A stretch of 64,000 nucleotides of DNA from positions 4,133,001-4,197,000 of the forward strand of contig NZ_CP100470.1 of the NCBI RefSeq assembly GCF_030323145.1. Direction: 5' to 3'. Source of the stretch: Mesorhizobium sp. C432A. GTDB lineage: Bacteria; Pseudomonadota; Alphaproteobacteria; Rhizobiales; Rhizobiaceae. Below the pieces are notes generated by a model. The model saw only the letters and a program-made list of their open reading frames with translations, was not told the origin of the DNA and did not search any database. Shown here in pieces: positions 25,299-34,743 of the stretch. A program made the position numbers and the translations under genes. The number at the start of each line of letters is the position of its first letter. Position 1 is the stretch's first letter.

Positions 25299-25619
25299 AT
25301 GAAACTCGAACAAGCTGCATCCCAGCTCGAAAGTCTCGGAAATCCGACGCGGCTCCAGCTCTATCGCATATTGGTCAGGGCAGGGGACGAAGGACTGCCG
25401 GTCGGCAGTATCCAGGAGAGACTCGAGATCCCGTCTTCAACGCTGTCGCATCACCTTAAACGGCTGGTCGATACGGGACTTGTCACCCAGGAGCGTCAGG
25501 CGACGACGCTGATCTGCCGCGCCAACTATCCCGGCATGAATGCGTTGATCGGCTATTTGGCTGACGAGTGCTGTGCCGACGCAAAATGTGCGCCCTCGAC
25601 CACCAAAGTTGTCGCCTGA
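25299..25619 (+). CDS. arsR: ArsR-family arsenic-responsive repressor
   Basis: 106 aa and intact. The winged-helix domain is clear: LESLGNPTRLQLYRILVRAG, then the recognition helix IPSSTLSHHLKRLVDTGLVT and the wing QERQATTLICRANYP. Cysteines near the end (DECCADAKC) could bind arsenite or another soft metal. ATG at 25299 is the natural family start. No own promoter is evident because the upstream DNA is the arsH fragment; it may be read from whatever promoter remains upstream. It is the only ars gene here without visible damage. Confidence 0.85.
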   Translation: MKLEQAASQLESLGNPTRLQLYRILVRAGDEGLPVGSIQERLEIPSSTLSHHLKRLVDTGLVTQERQATTLICRANYPGMNALIGYLADECCADAKCAPSTTKVVA

Positions 25620-25663
25620 TTTTTTTGCCCGAATAATTCGAAGATACTGGAAGGATCGAACGA

Positions 25664-27049
25664 ATGAACGACATGGCAGATCTCCCGGTGGCAGTGATCG
25701 GCGCGGGGCCGGTGGGTCTCGCCGCGGCCGCTCAACTGATCAGCCGTGGACTGAAGGTGAAGGTTTACGAGGCTGGTTCGCACGCGGGTTCGAACCTGTT
25801 GGACTGGGGGCACGTTCGCGTTTTCACGCCCTGGCGCTATTGCGTTGACGCTGTCGCTCGACGGCTGCTCAAGGGCCATGGATGGACAATGCCGGAGCTC
25901 GAGGCATTTCCCACCGCTGATGAGATGGTCAACCAATACATCGGCCCGCTCGCGCAGCTTCCGGAACTGGCACCGACCATCGAGACCAACGCCCGCGTCA
26001 TCGCCGTGTCTCGCTGGGGCGCCGACAAGGTCGTCAGCAAGGGGCGTGAACTGAGGCCCTTCATGCTGATGGTTGAAACCACGAGTGGACAGCGCCGGGA
26101 TAATGCCCGGGCCGTCATCGATGCGTCAGGCACATGGCAAACACCGAACCCGCTCGGCGCCGGCGGCCTGTCCGCTGAAGGCGAGAGCGAGTTCCGCGAC
26201 CGGATCGGCTACGGCATCCCCGATGTCCTGGGCCGGGATCGCGACCTCTACGCTGGCCGCACTACACTCGTGGCGGGAGCCGGTCATTCCGCTGCCAATG
26301 CCTTGCTGGAACTGGCCAATCTGTCAGAAAGCGCTCCAGGCACCTCTGCAATCTGGACGACACGCAGCACCGACCTGGTACGGATCTACGGTGGCGGCGA
26401 TGCTGACGCTTTGCCCGCACGCGGTGAACTCGGCTCCGAAGTCAAGGACCTTGCCGAAAGCGGCCGCGTTCGTCTTGTGACCGGCTTTGCCACCACAGTT
26501 ATCCGTGAGATAGATGGTCGCCTGCTTGTGGACGGGCAAACCAAAGATGGTGTTCTGACCATCGGTCCTGTCGACAGGATTATCGCGGCCACGGGCCAGC
26601 GCCGGACCTCGCTCTGACCCGGGAGCTGCGGCTCGATCTGGATCCATGGCTTGAAAGCGTAAAGGCCCTCGGCCCTCTCATCGATCCCAACGAGCACTCT
26701 TGCGGGGACGTCCCCCCGCATGGCCACCGTGAACTCAGCCATCCGGAACCGGGGTTCTATACGGTCGGAATCAAGAGCTATGGCAGTGCGCCGACGTTCC
26801 TGCTGCTGACGGGCTACGAGCAGGTTCGCTCCGTCGCTGCGGCGATCGCTGGTGACATGGCGGCGGCCGATGCCGTTCAACTGGTGCTGCCGGAGACCGG
26901 CGTCTGCAGTGCCGGCATCGTTTTCCGGCTCAGCTTCGAAAGGCTGCTGCGGTGGCCCGGCGGCCGAGGCGGTTGACGCCTGCTGTGTCGCGGACGCGTA
27001 AGCGAAGGAGGGTGGCAAGGCTGGCTGCGGCTGCAGCGCCGCGGCATGA
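25664..27049 (+). pseudogene. ArsO-like flavoprotein monooxygenase, frameshifted
   Basis: The start PVAVIGAGPVGLAAAAQLIS is a Rossmann FAD-binding motif, and GRTTLVAGAGHSAANALLEL is the NAD(P)H site. The frame breaks near 26608 (ATGQRRTSL then stop) and continues in another frame as DLALTRELRLDLDPWLESVK and PEPGFYTVGIKSYGSAPTFL. Near 26920 it shifts again to a Cys-rich tail (KGCCGGPAAEAVDACCVADA), meets TAA at 26999 and continues as AKEGGKAGCGCSAAA to a TGA that overlaps the next ATG. Such flavoproteins are common in ars operons. Two frameshifts and one stop make it inactive. Confidence 0.8.
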
Positions 27050-28271
27050 CCTTTTCGCCTCAGCCGATTGCCGTCGTGCGCGGGCGTCGCACGATCATCA
27101 CGACGCTCGGCGTGACACAGATCATGGCGTGGGCATCATCGTATTATCTCCCCGCTGTTATTGCGCCGTCAGTCGCTGCGGATACAGGCTGGCCTCTGCC
27201 CTGGGTCCTCGGAGGCCTGTCTCTCGGATTGCTCACGGCGGGAGTTATCTCGCCGCGTGCCGGGTCTTCGATCCAACGGCACGGTGGCCGCAACGTTCTG
27301 GCCTTCAGCGCTCGCTGCATCGGGCTCGGCCAGGTCGGACTTGCGGTAGCCCCCAATCCGGCCGCCTACATCGTGGCGTGGCTGGTTATCGGCCTCGGCA
27401 TGGGGGCAGGTCTATACGACGCTGCTTTCGGCACCCTTGGCCGGCTCTACGGCCATGGTGCGCGCTCTGCTATCACGACGCTCACTCTGTTCGCCGGCTT
27501 TGCGAGCACGATCTGCTGGCCGATCTCGGCCTTTTTGCTGGGGGAGATAGGGTGGCGCGGCACGTGCCTGGCCTACGCCGCTGTCCAGCTCTCCCTCGCC
27601 TTACCGCTTTACCTTGTGATCTTGCCTCGCGGCCTGCCGCAACCGCTTGTCAAGGCCGCATCGAGTGCGGCAGTGACGCCTGCTCTCCAAACCGGCTCCA
27701 ATCTACCGATCATGGTCGTGCTTGCCTCGACCCTGACCCTTGCCGCCGTGATCTCCTCGACCCTGTCGGTGCATCTGCTGACGATCCTGCAGAAGGGCGG
27801 CATGACGCTTGCGGCGGCGGTGGGGCTTGGAGCCCTTGTCGGTCCGTTCCAGGTGGCTGCGCGGACAATCGAGATGGTGATCGCACGGTTCCATCACCCG
27901 ATCTGGACCAAGTTCGCTTCGGTGACCTTCGTTGCGATCGGGGTGTCTGCTCTTTGGCTCGGCATGCCGATCGTTCCGTTGGCACTCGCATTCTACGGAG
28001 CAGGCATTGGCCTAGAGTCCATCGCGCGTGGAACACTCCCGCTCGCGATGTTCGGCTCTAATGGCTACGCCAAGCTGATGGGCCGCCTTGCCATGCCGAG
28101 CCTGATTGCCCAAGCGGCGGCGCCCTCCCTGGCGCGGTGCTTCTAGAGCGCTTCGGTGCCTACGGCACACTGGCGACACTTTCCGCCCTTGCGCTGATTA
28201 ACGTCGCCGTGGCATGCGGTTTGGGTTGGCTGATTTTCAGTCGACGGAATTTTCAGGTGCAACCGCAATAG
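27046..28271 (+). pseudogene. MFS transporter of the ars operon (ArsK-like), frameshifted at the end
   Basis: Starts with MTFSPQPIAVVRGRRTIITT and has about eleven hydrophobic helices, including VIGLGMGAGLYDAAFGTLGR, a typical MFS loop. The reading frame ends at a TAG near 28144 (SLARCF); one base earlier the next frame gives the expected last helix, LLERFGAYGTLATLSALALI, and ends at 28271. A one-base deletion near 28136 therefore removes the last helix. MFS proteins in this position export arsenite or organoarsenicals (ArsK/ArsJ-type); the choice is by context. Confidence 0.75.
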
Positions 28272-28323
28272 TGTGGCTAGCGGTGGCGGTTTCGCGCTAA
28301 ACTTGTTCACATTGTCCGCGAAT

Positions 28324-28343
28324 GGTAGCGAGAAAGCGCTACC
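28324..28343. terminator. Hairpin between convergent genes
   Basis: GGTAGCG (28324-28330) and CGCTACC (28337-28343) form a 7-base stem with a 6-base loop. It lies in the 281-base gap between the ars MFS gene and the convergent cupin gene. A CTTT and C-run follow instead of a T-run, so factor-independent termination is only possible. I see no gene in the gap. Confidence 0.4.
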
Positions 28344-28552
28344 GGCTTTCCCCCCACTCGTCGAGCTACCGGTTCCTGCTTAGGTGGTGCGGGTGAGCTG
28401 TGTCGCTGCTATCTGCCGCCAGACATGCGCGCCAGCATGACATATGATGAAAGTGACAACCCGAGGAGTAGGAGCCGGAGTCGATGTCTGGACGTCCGGG
28501 TTCGGAACTGCGCTGCGGATGGCCAACGGATGGAGAAGGAGTGCCTGTCAGT

Positions 28553-28915
28553 TCAGGGTTCTACCGTTCCCTGCCGTGCTGCCCAGTCGAATGGGTAAAG
28601 GCAATAGAAATAACCGGTCCGTTCGGTGGCGATGTATTTCAGATGGGTGCCGTTGGGCAGCCACACGATGTCGCCCGGATTGCACTCATGGCGGCCATCG
28701 TCAAGTTCGATCGTCAAGGTGCCTTCGTGGATGAACAGCACCTCGTCATAGGTCACGGTCCAGTCGATCGAGGCGTTCTCGAGATACTCGATGCCGCCGC
28801 CCATTGTCCGACTGATATCGGCATTGATCACGCGGGCAATCGAGGATGTGCCGGTCGGCGTGACCGACGGCTTCAGGGTCAATTCGCTGTGCTTGAATAT
28901 CTTGGCCTTGGACAC
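28553..28915 (-). CDS. Cupin domain protein, EutQ-like
   Basis: 120 aa from a GTG at 28915 that follows the FAD oxidase stop by three bases. One small double-stranded beta-helix domain: VTYDEVLFIHEGTLTIELDD and NPGDIVWLPNGTHLKYIA are the two cupin motifs. It resembles EutQ-type cupins. Only one His is seen in the first motif region, so the metal site is uncertain. It is the last gene of the minus-strand catabolic operon starting at 34620 and may bind or tautomerise a pathway intermediate. Confidence 0.7.
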   Translation of the reverse strand: MSKAKIFKHSELTLKPSVTPTGTSSIARVINADISRTMGGGIEYLENASIDWTVTYDEVLFIHEGTLTIELDDGRHECNPGDIVWLPNGTHLKYIATERTGYFYCLYPFDWAARQGTVEP

Positions 28916-28918
28916 AGT

Positions 28919-30352
28919 TCATCCTTTCCTTGCGCGGAGGTTGGCTTTCGAAGGGGTGACGCCTGACGGGGCCAATCCCGCCAGCCATCTGGTCACGAGG
29001 CCGGGCTTGCGGCCGGCATGTTCGAGATCGTCGCGCCGCCGCACCGCGCCGCGGACGAAATGCGCGCCGACGAACCGGAATGGTTCGGATGGGAAGCCTC
29101 GCGTCACTGGGCGCACGAGCGCCGAATGGGTGAGCTCGGATTCGCCGCCGGTCAACAGGCCGGTCAGGATCTTGCCGCCGAGATAGGCCATCGTCGTGCC
29201 GTTGCCGGAGAAGCCGTAGCCGTAGACGATGTCGCGGTTGGCGGGCAGGGCGCCGAACAGTGGCACGCCGCTGACGGTCCGATCGATCGGGCCGTTCCAT
29301 GATGTATCGAGCGGAAAGTCGGCGAGCGCCGGGTGACCATCCCGCAACGCGCGGCGCATGTCGGCGACCCGTGGCGATAGACCATGAAACCGCCTGTCGA
29401 CGATGCCGCCGAGGCCGATGACGCCGCCACTGACGCCGACAGACAGCCGACCATCGCGCGTCGGCGACCAACCGCCGACGAAAACGCGGGAATCGATCAT
29501 CAGCGGCGCGCGGCGGTAGCCGATCTTGTCGAGAAGGTCTGGAATGGGTTTTGACATGGCGTCGTCGCTGGAGATGTTGAAGATTGCCGGCGCCAGTTCT
29601 CGAATGGCGCCGGACCATGCATTCATGGCAAGCACAATCTTGCCGCAGGACACAGTGCCTCTCCCCGTCTCCACCTTGAGCGTGCCGTCGCGCGAAAACC
29701 GCGTCATCGGCGACTTTTCATAGATGCGCACGCCGCGTGTTAGTGCTGCCCGGCGCAGGCCGCGCACGAGGAAACCGGGATGCACGGTTGCCGACGACGC
29801 ATCGAACGCGCCGCCGAGGTGGCTCGTCGTGCCGGCCATCGCTGCGATCTCGTCGCGCGAAACTCGTCGCGCCGGCACGTAGCCATGCGCCGCCAGCTTG
29901 TTCAACGCGTCGTCCCAGACGCCAAGCTGGGCTTCGCACGTCGCACCCCAGATCCAGCCGATGCGATCAAACCAGCTGTCTATTCCCTCGGCCTTGCAGA
30001 AAGCCTCGATGCCGCCGATTGCGGCTTCGGATGCCTTGATGATCGAAAGTGCATCGTTTCCGTCGCGCAGCGCGGCGAGCGCGCTGTATTTCGTCCATGC
30101 CGAGAGCACCATGCCGGAGTTGCGGCCGCTCGGGCCACCGCCGCAAATGTCGCGCTCGACGATGACAACATCGAAGGCGGGATTGTGCTGCTTGAGGCGT
30201 ATAGCGGTCCACAGGCCCAGATAGCCGCCGCCGACGATGCAGATGTCAGCCTGCGTCGCCTCTTCGAGCGGAGGCGCAAGGTTCGGGTCCTCGGGCAGGG
30301 CCTGCCGCAGCCAATGGCTTCGCCAGACGATGTCCTTTTCCGTCAGTTGCAT
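28919..30352 (-). CDS. FAD-dependent amine/amino acid oxidase (DAO family)
   Basis: 477 aa from ATG at 30352, which overlaps the stop of the M20 gene (TGATG). The N-terminal Rossmann motif ADICIVGGGYLGLWTAIRL binds FAD; VIVERDICGGGPSGRNSGMV is typical of gamma-glutamylputrescine/sarcosine-type oxidases, as is the C-terminal YGYGFSGNGTTMAYLGGKIL. It should oxidise a C-N bond to an imine with release of ammonia or amine. Together with the amidohydrolase and Pot-type transporter, a deacylated amine or amino acid is the likely substrate. Confidence 0.8.
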   Translation of the reverse strand: MQLTEKDIVWRSHWLRQALPEDPNLAPPLEEATQADICIVGGGYLGLWTAIRLKQHNPAFDVVIVERDICGGGPSGRNSGMVLSAWTKYSALAALRDGNDALSIIKASEAAIGGIEAFCKAEGIDSWFDRIGWIWGATCEAQLGVWDDALNKLAAHGYVPARRVSRDEIAAMAGTTSHLGGAFDASSATVHPGFLVRGLRRAALTRGVRIYEKSPMTRFSRDGTLKVETGRGTVSCGKIVLAMNAWSGAIRELAPAIFNISSDDAMSKPIPDLLDKIGYRRAPLMIDSRVFVGGWSPTRDGRLSVGVSGGVIGLGGIVDRRFHGLSPRVADMRRALRDGHPALADFPLDTSWNGPIDRTVSGVPLFGALPANRDIVYGYGFSGNGTTMAYLGGKILTGLLTGGESELTHSALVRPVTRGFPSEPFRFVGAHFVRGAVRRRDDLEHAGRKPGLVTRWLAGLAPSGVTPSKANLRARKG

Positions 30353-31530
30353 CACGATGCGCCTCTGGCTGATAGGCGGCGCTCCACGAGCCTGACCCAA
30401 AGGCTCGCGCCAATCGGCAGGATTGCGTCGTTGAAATCGTAGTTGGTGTCGTGAGCCGCGGCCTGGTGCGCATCGTCGGCCTGGCCGAGCAGGAAATAGC
30501 AGCCGGGCCGCTGTTCCAGCATGTAGCAGAAATCTTCAGAACCCATCTCGGGAGGCGGATCGATGACGAGACTTGCCGGTCCCATCACCTCGTTCACAAT
30601 CGCGATCATCGCGTCGGCTTGCGCCGCAGTGTTTATCGTCGGTGCGAAGGGCGTTTCGTAGCGGAGGTCGATGCCGGCGCCAAAAGCTTCAGCTTCGTTT
30701 TTCGCGATGCGGCGGATTGCCGTCTCCAGCGTCTTTTGAACCTGGTGGTCGAAGGTGCGCACGGTGCCGGTCAGAAACGCCGTATCGGGGATGGTGTTGA
30801 AGGCTTCGCCTGCGCGCAGGCTGCCAACGGTGACGATTGCGGGAGAATGCACATCGGTGACGCGGCCGGGCAGGGCTTCGATTGCCAGCAGGATGCGCGC
30901 GGCGATGGGGAGTGGATTGATCGCCAGATGCGGCATCGCCGCATGGCCGCCCCTTCCGTGGACGACGATCCCGAAGCGATCGGCCCCCGCGGCCACCGTT
31001 CCGCGGTGGACGGCGATCTCGCCGAGCGGCCGTTCGCAATTGTGCAGCGCGTAGACTTCATCGCAGGGGAAACGCTCGAAAAGACCCTCGTTCAGCATGG
31101 CAAGCGCCCCACCTCGACCCTCCTCGGCCGGCTGGAAGATGAAATGCACCGTGCCGGCGAAGTCGGGCGAGCGAACAAGCGCCGAGGCTGCGCCGAGCAG
31201 CATAGTGGTATGGCCGTCATGGCCGCAGCCATGCATCCGCCCGGGGGTGCGGGACGCATGCGCCAGCGGCCGTGCCTCAGTCATCGGCAGGGCATCCATG
31301 TCGGCGCGGATGCCAAGGCTGCGACCAGCGCCAAGCCTGCCCCTGAGCGTGCCGACGACACCTGTGCGTCCGACGCCTTCGGTCGTCTCGATGCCCCACG
31401 CGCGCAGTTTGTCCGCCACGAAACGGGCCGTCTCGAACTCTTCGAAACCGAGCTCGGGATTGGCATGGAGATGCCGCCGCCACGCCGTCATCTCGGTCTC
31501 GAGTTGCTGCACCGACGGAACCAGTTTCAT
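30352..31530 (-). CDS. M20-family amidohydrolase (hippurate hydrolase-like)
   Basis: 392 aa. Metal-binding motifs of the M20D group are present: MHGCGHDGHTTMLLGAA, FIFQPAEEGRGGALAML (Glu pair) and the late PEMGSEDFCYMLEQRPGCYF. These enzymes cleave N-acyl amino acids or amides in the cytoplasm. Its ATG overlaps the permease stop (ATGA) and its stop overlaps the oxidase start, so it is firmly in the operon. It probably deacylates the imported substrate before oxidation or transamination. Confidence 0.85.
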   Translation of the reverse strand: MKLVPSVQQLETEMTAWRRHLHANPELGFEEFETARFVADKLRAWGIETTEGVGRTGVVGTLRGRLGAGRSLGIRADMDALPMTEARPLAHASRTPGRMHGCGHDGHTTMLLGAASALVRSPDFAGTVHFIFQPAEEGRGGALAMLNEGLFERFPCDEVYALHNCERPLGEIAVHRGTVAAGADRFGIVVHGRGGHAAMPHLAINPLPIAARILLAIEALPGRVTDVHSPAIVTVGSLRAGEAFNTIPDTAFLTGTVRTFDHQVQKTLETAIRRIAKNEAEAFGAGIDLRYETPFAPTINTAAQADAMIAIVNEVMGPASLVIDPPPEMGSEDFCYMLEQRPGCYFLLGQADDAHQAAAHDTNYDFNDAILPIGASLWVRLVERRLSARGAS

Positions 31531-32336
31531 GCCGATGCCTTTGCGCGGAGAGCTTGCGAGCGGCTCTGCAGGATGGCGATGAGCCCAAGCAGGATCGCCG
31601 AGAAAGCGATCAGCAGCACGGCGACAGCCGCGATGGCAGGGCTGATGGACTCGCGCACCCCGGAGAATATCATGCGGGGCAAGGTTCGCTCCGCGCCCGT
31701 CGAGAGGAAGCTTGCGACGACGACTTCGTCGAAAGAAATGATGAAGGCGATGATGGCCCCTGTAACGACGCCCGGCGCTATCAGCGGCAGCACCACCTTG
31801 AAGAAGGTGCGCATGGCGCCGGCGCCCAGCGATGCCGCCGCACGAACCAACGTCCGGTCGAAGGTCGAAAGGCTGGCGACGACGGTGGTTAGCATCACAG
31901 GCACGGCCATCGCCGTGTGCACCAGAATGATCGATAGCTTGTTGCCAACGAGTCCCAACGTGGCGAAGAATGAAAAGGCCGCGACGCCGACGATGACGAC
32001 CGGCGTCACCAAAGGCGCGGCGATGATCGCGTAGAGGATCCGTTTCCCGGCAAAATCACCCCAGGCGAGCCCGATCGCCGCAGGTATGCCGAGCAGCAAA
32101 GCCAGAACCGTGGTGGATAGCCCGATGATGACCGAGTTCCACAGCGCGTTCGGCCAGCGCTCGTCGACCCACAGTTCGGCATACCAGCGCAACGACCAGC
32201 CCGGCGTCGGAAATGCCAGCGAATTGCTCGAGGTCAGCGACATGGGGACCACGATCAGCAGGGGCAGGATGATGAAAGCCAGCAACGTCGCCGCATAGGC
32301 GTACATCAGCCATTTCCGGAAGCGGTCGGCGCTCAT
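31527..32336 (-). CDS. ABC transporter permease, PotC-like
   Basis: 269 aa from ATG at 32336, which overlaps the stop of the other permease (ATGA). Six membrane helices; the EAA-type loop RAAASLGAGAMRTFFKVVLP contacts the ATPase. The family is the spermidine/putrescine PotC type. It is one half of the channel formed with the product of 32333-33557. The start upstream of this ATG would run antisense to good coding sequence, so it was rejected. Confidence 0.85.
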   Translation of the reverse strand: MSADRFRKWLMYAYAATLLAFIILPLLIVVPMSLTSSNSLAFPTPGWSLRWYAELWVDERWPNALWNSVIIGLSTTVLALLLGIPAAIGLAWGDFAGKRILYAIIAAPLVTPVVIVGVAAFSFFATLGLVGNKLSIILVHTAMAVPVMLTTVVASLSTFDRTLVRAAASLGAGAMRTFFKVVLPLIAPGVVTGAIIAFIISFDEVVVASFLSTGAERTLPRMIFSGVRESISPAIAAVAVLLIAFSAILLGLIAILQSRSQALRAKASA

Positions 32337-33557
32337 ACGACATGCGCCTTGCTGCGGAAGAGGACGGATGCCGTCCAGAACAGGAACGCAAACAATACGA
32401 GGATCATCAGCAGTTGCAGGGAAAGCGCTGCGCCCATGCCCCAGTTCAGCGTGCTGTTGGTGTAGAAGGCTATGTAGCTGGAGATCATCTGGTCTGTCGG
32501 CCCGCCGACAAGCGTCGGGGTGATGTAATAGCCGAGAGCGAAGACAAAAACGATCGCCCCGCCGGACAGGATCCCGGGCAGGATCAACGGCAACTGGACG
32601 CGGCGCCACGCCGTGAGCCACGGCGCGCCCAACGACAGCGCCGCGCGCATGTAGGTGGTCGGAACCCGCCGCATGACGGCGACGACGGAGAGGACCATCA
32701 TGGGCAGCAGAACCTGAACCATCGCCAGGTACAGCGAAAAGCGGGTGTAGATGAGGTCGAGGGGTTCGCTGACGATACCCAATCCGAGCAGTGTGGAATT
32801 CACGGGACCGTTCTTCTGCAGCACGATGATCCAGATGACGGTGCGCACCAGCAGCGATGTCCAGAGCGGAAACAGGATCAGCGCGAACATCAGCTTCGAC
32901 CAGGCAGGCGGCGCGCTGACGATCGCCTGCGCCAGCGGCACGGCGAGCACCGCGCAGATGACCGTCACCACGATGCTGATCCAGATCGTACGCAGCAGCG
33001 CGTCGACGAAGATGGCGCGGTCGGCCGAAACGGCTTCGATCGAATTGTCCGCGCCGCGCTTCAGGTCGAGGCTCGCAAGCAGATAATAGTCCGTTCGCGC
33101 GCTTTGCTGACGCGCTATGACCTGCCAGAGATCGATGTTTTTCCAGCCGGCCTGTTGGGCGAGCACCTCGTCGCGCACGGGGCGCATGCCGAGCTTGCCG
33201 TCGGCCGCATCCTTTGCCGTCTTGATGACGAGGAAACGGCTACCGACAACGCGCTGGTTCACGAGTTGCGCCAGGACGCCTTCCTTCCCGGCGCGCCGCG
33301 CGTCGGCCAGGTCCTCGACGAGTGCTGCAAAGACGGGTTCGCCAGGCAGGCCGCTCTCTGCTTTTCCAGCCGGCAAGAGCGGCAATGGTGCGCGGCAGGT
33401 TGTTCGAGAAATCCGAGTTGTCGACGGCCAGAGCGAGGAAGCGCGCCACCGGCCACAGAAACAGAATGACTACGAATAATATAAGCGGAGCCGTCAACAG
33501 GGCGAGCATGCCGCCCCGTTGGCGTCGCTTTATAGCCGGTTTTGTCCCGGCCAACAT
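32333..33557 (-). pseudogene. ABC transporter permease, PotB-like, with apparent frameshift
   Basis: The natural start is ATG at 33557 (MLAGTKPAIKRRQRGGMLAL with the first helix TAPLILFVVILFLWPVARFL). The frame runs to AALAGWKSRE and then into nonsense. Dropping one A from the AAAA run (TTTT at 33362-33365 on the plus strand) gives AALAGWKAESGLPGEPVFAA and joins the rest of the gene, including the EAA loop RAALSLGAPWLTAWRRVQLP. So a one-base insertion in a homopolymer separates the first helix from the other five. This could be real decay or a sequence error; the rest of the operon looks healthy. Confidence 0.75.
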
Positions 33558-33564
33558 GCCCAAG

Positions 33565-34620
33565 TTACTTCGCGAGCCAGGCCTTGAAGCGTTCTTCCAA
33601 CGCTTCCTTGTGCTCGGTCCAGAAGTCGTTGTCATAGGCGGCGCCGTACTGGAGGTGCTCCGGCGACGTCGGCAGGTTGGCCTTCCAGTCCGCGGGAATG
33701 AGGTCGGCGGCTTCCTTGCGGCCGGTGCCATAGGCATAGAGCTTGGAGAAGCCGGCCTGGTTTTCAGGGATGGAGAACCACTTGAGGAGATCCAGCCCGC
33801 CTTGCTGGTGCGGTGCGCCCTTCACCACGGCCCAGTAGTCGGTGCCGTAGAAGAAGCCGGCGTCCCACGCGATGGCGTAGGGCTTCTTCTCGTTGATGGC
33901 TTCGTTGGTGATGCGTGCATTGAACGCGTCGCTGAGCGTCACTTCGCCGCTGTCCAGGTTCTGGATGCCCTGCGTCGTGGTGGACCACCAGACGACGTTC
34001 GGCTTGATCTTGTCGAGCATGGCGAAAGCCCGGTCGACGCCTTCCGGCGTGGCCAGCACCTTGTACATGTCCTCGCGTTTCACGCCGTCGGCCATCAGCG
34101 CATTTTCCAGTGTGAACTGCGCTTGCTGGTAGAGGCCGCGCTTTCCCGGAAATTTCTCGACGTTCCAGAAGTCCGCCCAGCTCTTTGGCGCGGCGTCGCC
34201 CTTATAGACATCCGTGTTGTAGGCAAGAACCGTTGCCCATGTGTCGGACGCGACACCGCATTCGTGCAGGGTTCCTGGGAGATAATTCGCTGCGTCGCCT
34301 GTGATCTCGGGTGTCAGCGGGACGAACAGGCCTTCGGCGCAGCCGACTTCCATGGCGGGCGCTTCCACCGAGACGACGTCGTAGGTAATGTTGCCCGCCT
34401 GCACCTGGGCACGCACCTTGGCGACCTCGCCGCCCCACTCTTCCATGACGATCGGGACGCCCGTCTTTTCGGTGTACTTGTCCCAGACTCCATCCTTGTA
34501 GGCCTTGTCCCATGTACCACCCCAGCCGACCACCGTGACGGGATCGGCCGCGGACGCGGCAAAAGTCGAGGTCGCGAGGCAGATCGCGGCGGCAGATACG
34601 GCTTGCAGATAAGTCCTCAT
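33565..34620 (-). CDS. Periplasmic substrate-binding protein, PotD-like
   Basis: 351 aa with a signal peptide (MRTYLQAVSAAAICLATSTF, cut near AASAA). VTVVGWGGTWDKAYKDGVWD and VVSVEAPAMEVGCAEGLFVP are typical of the PotD/iron-type group of extracellular binding proteins. It captures the substrate for the permeases downstream and the ATPase at 36813. The ATG follows AAGGGG. It is the first gene of the minus-strand operon and faces the aminotransferase operon across a 121-base gap. Confidence 0.87.
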   Translation of the reverse strand: MRTYLQAVSAAAICLATSTFAASAADPVTVVGWGGTWDKAYKDGVWDKYTEKTGVPIVMEEWGGEVAKVRAQVQAGNITYDVVSVEAPAMEVGCAEGLFVPLTPEITGDAANYLPGTLHECGVASDTWATVLAYNTDVYKGDAAPKSWADFWNVEKFPGKRGLYQQAQFTLENALMADGVKREDMYKVLATPEGVDRAFAMLDKIKPNVVWWSTTTQGIQNLDSGEVTLSDAFNARITNEAINEKKPYAIAWDAGFFYGTDYWAVVKGAPHQQGGLDLLKWFSIPENQAGFSKLYAYGTGRKEAADLIPADWKANLPTSPEHLQYGAAYDNDFWTEHKEALEERFKAWLAK

Positions 34621-34647
34621 CGCAGTTCCCCTTTCTTATCGTTGTGG

Positions 34648-34659
34648 ATTTGATCAAAT
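34648..34659. promoter_or_regulatory. Palindrome ATTTGATCAAAT, likely GntR operator
   Basis: A perfect 12-base palindrome 28 bases upstream of the binding-protein start. A near copy, ATTTGATCGAAT, lies at 34732-34743. Both are in the divergent promoter region of a cluster that encodes one GntR/FCD regulator (36076). Binding by that regulator is inferred. Confidence 0.55.
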
Positions 34660-34731
34660 TTCAAACGCAAAATGGATTGATTAGCAACAGGAATTTGCGA
34701 TAGGGTACAAAAAAGTTAAAAAGACAAGGGG

Positions 34732-34743
34732 ATTTGATCGAAT
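34732..34743. promoter_or_regulatory. Second operator-like repeat overlapping the aminotransferase start
   Basis: ATTTGATCGAAT differs from the palindrome at 34648 by one base and its last two bases are part of the ATG at 34742. A bound repressor here would block transcription or translation of the aminotransferase-GntR-ATPase operon. Confidence 0.5.

Noticed and set aside
26952..28061. A 369-codon plus-strand open frame overlapping the ars MFS gene
   Set aside because: Out of frame with the transporter and Arg/Pro-rich; the MFS frame has the helices.
30451..32034. A 527-codon plus-strand open frame
   Set aside because: It lies antisense to the M20 amidohydrolase and permease, which have clear motifs, and its translation is Arg/His/Ala-rich without a family resemblance.
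33322..34653. A 443-codon plus-strand open frame
   Set aside because: Antisense to the PotD-like gene; a product of high GC third positions.
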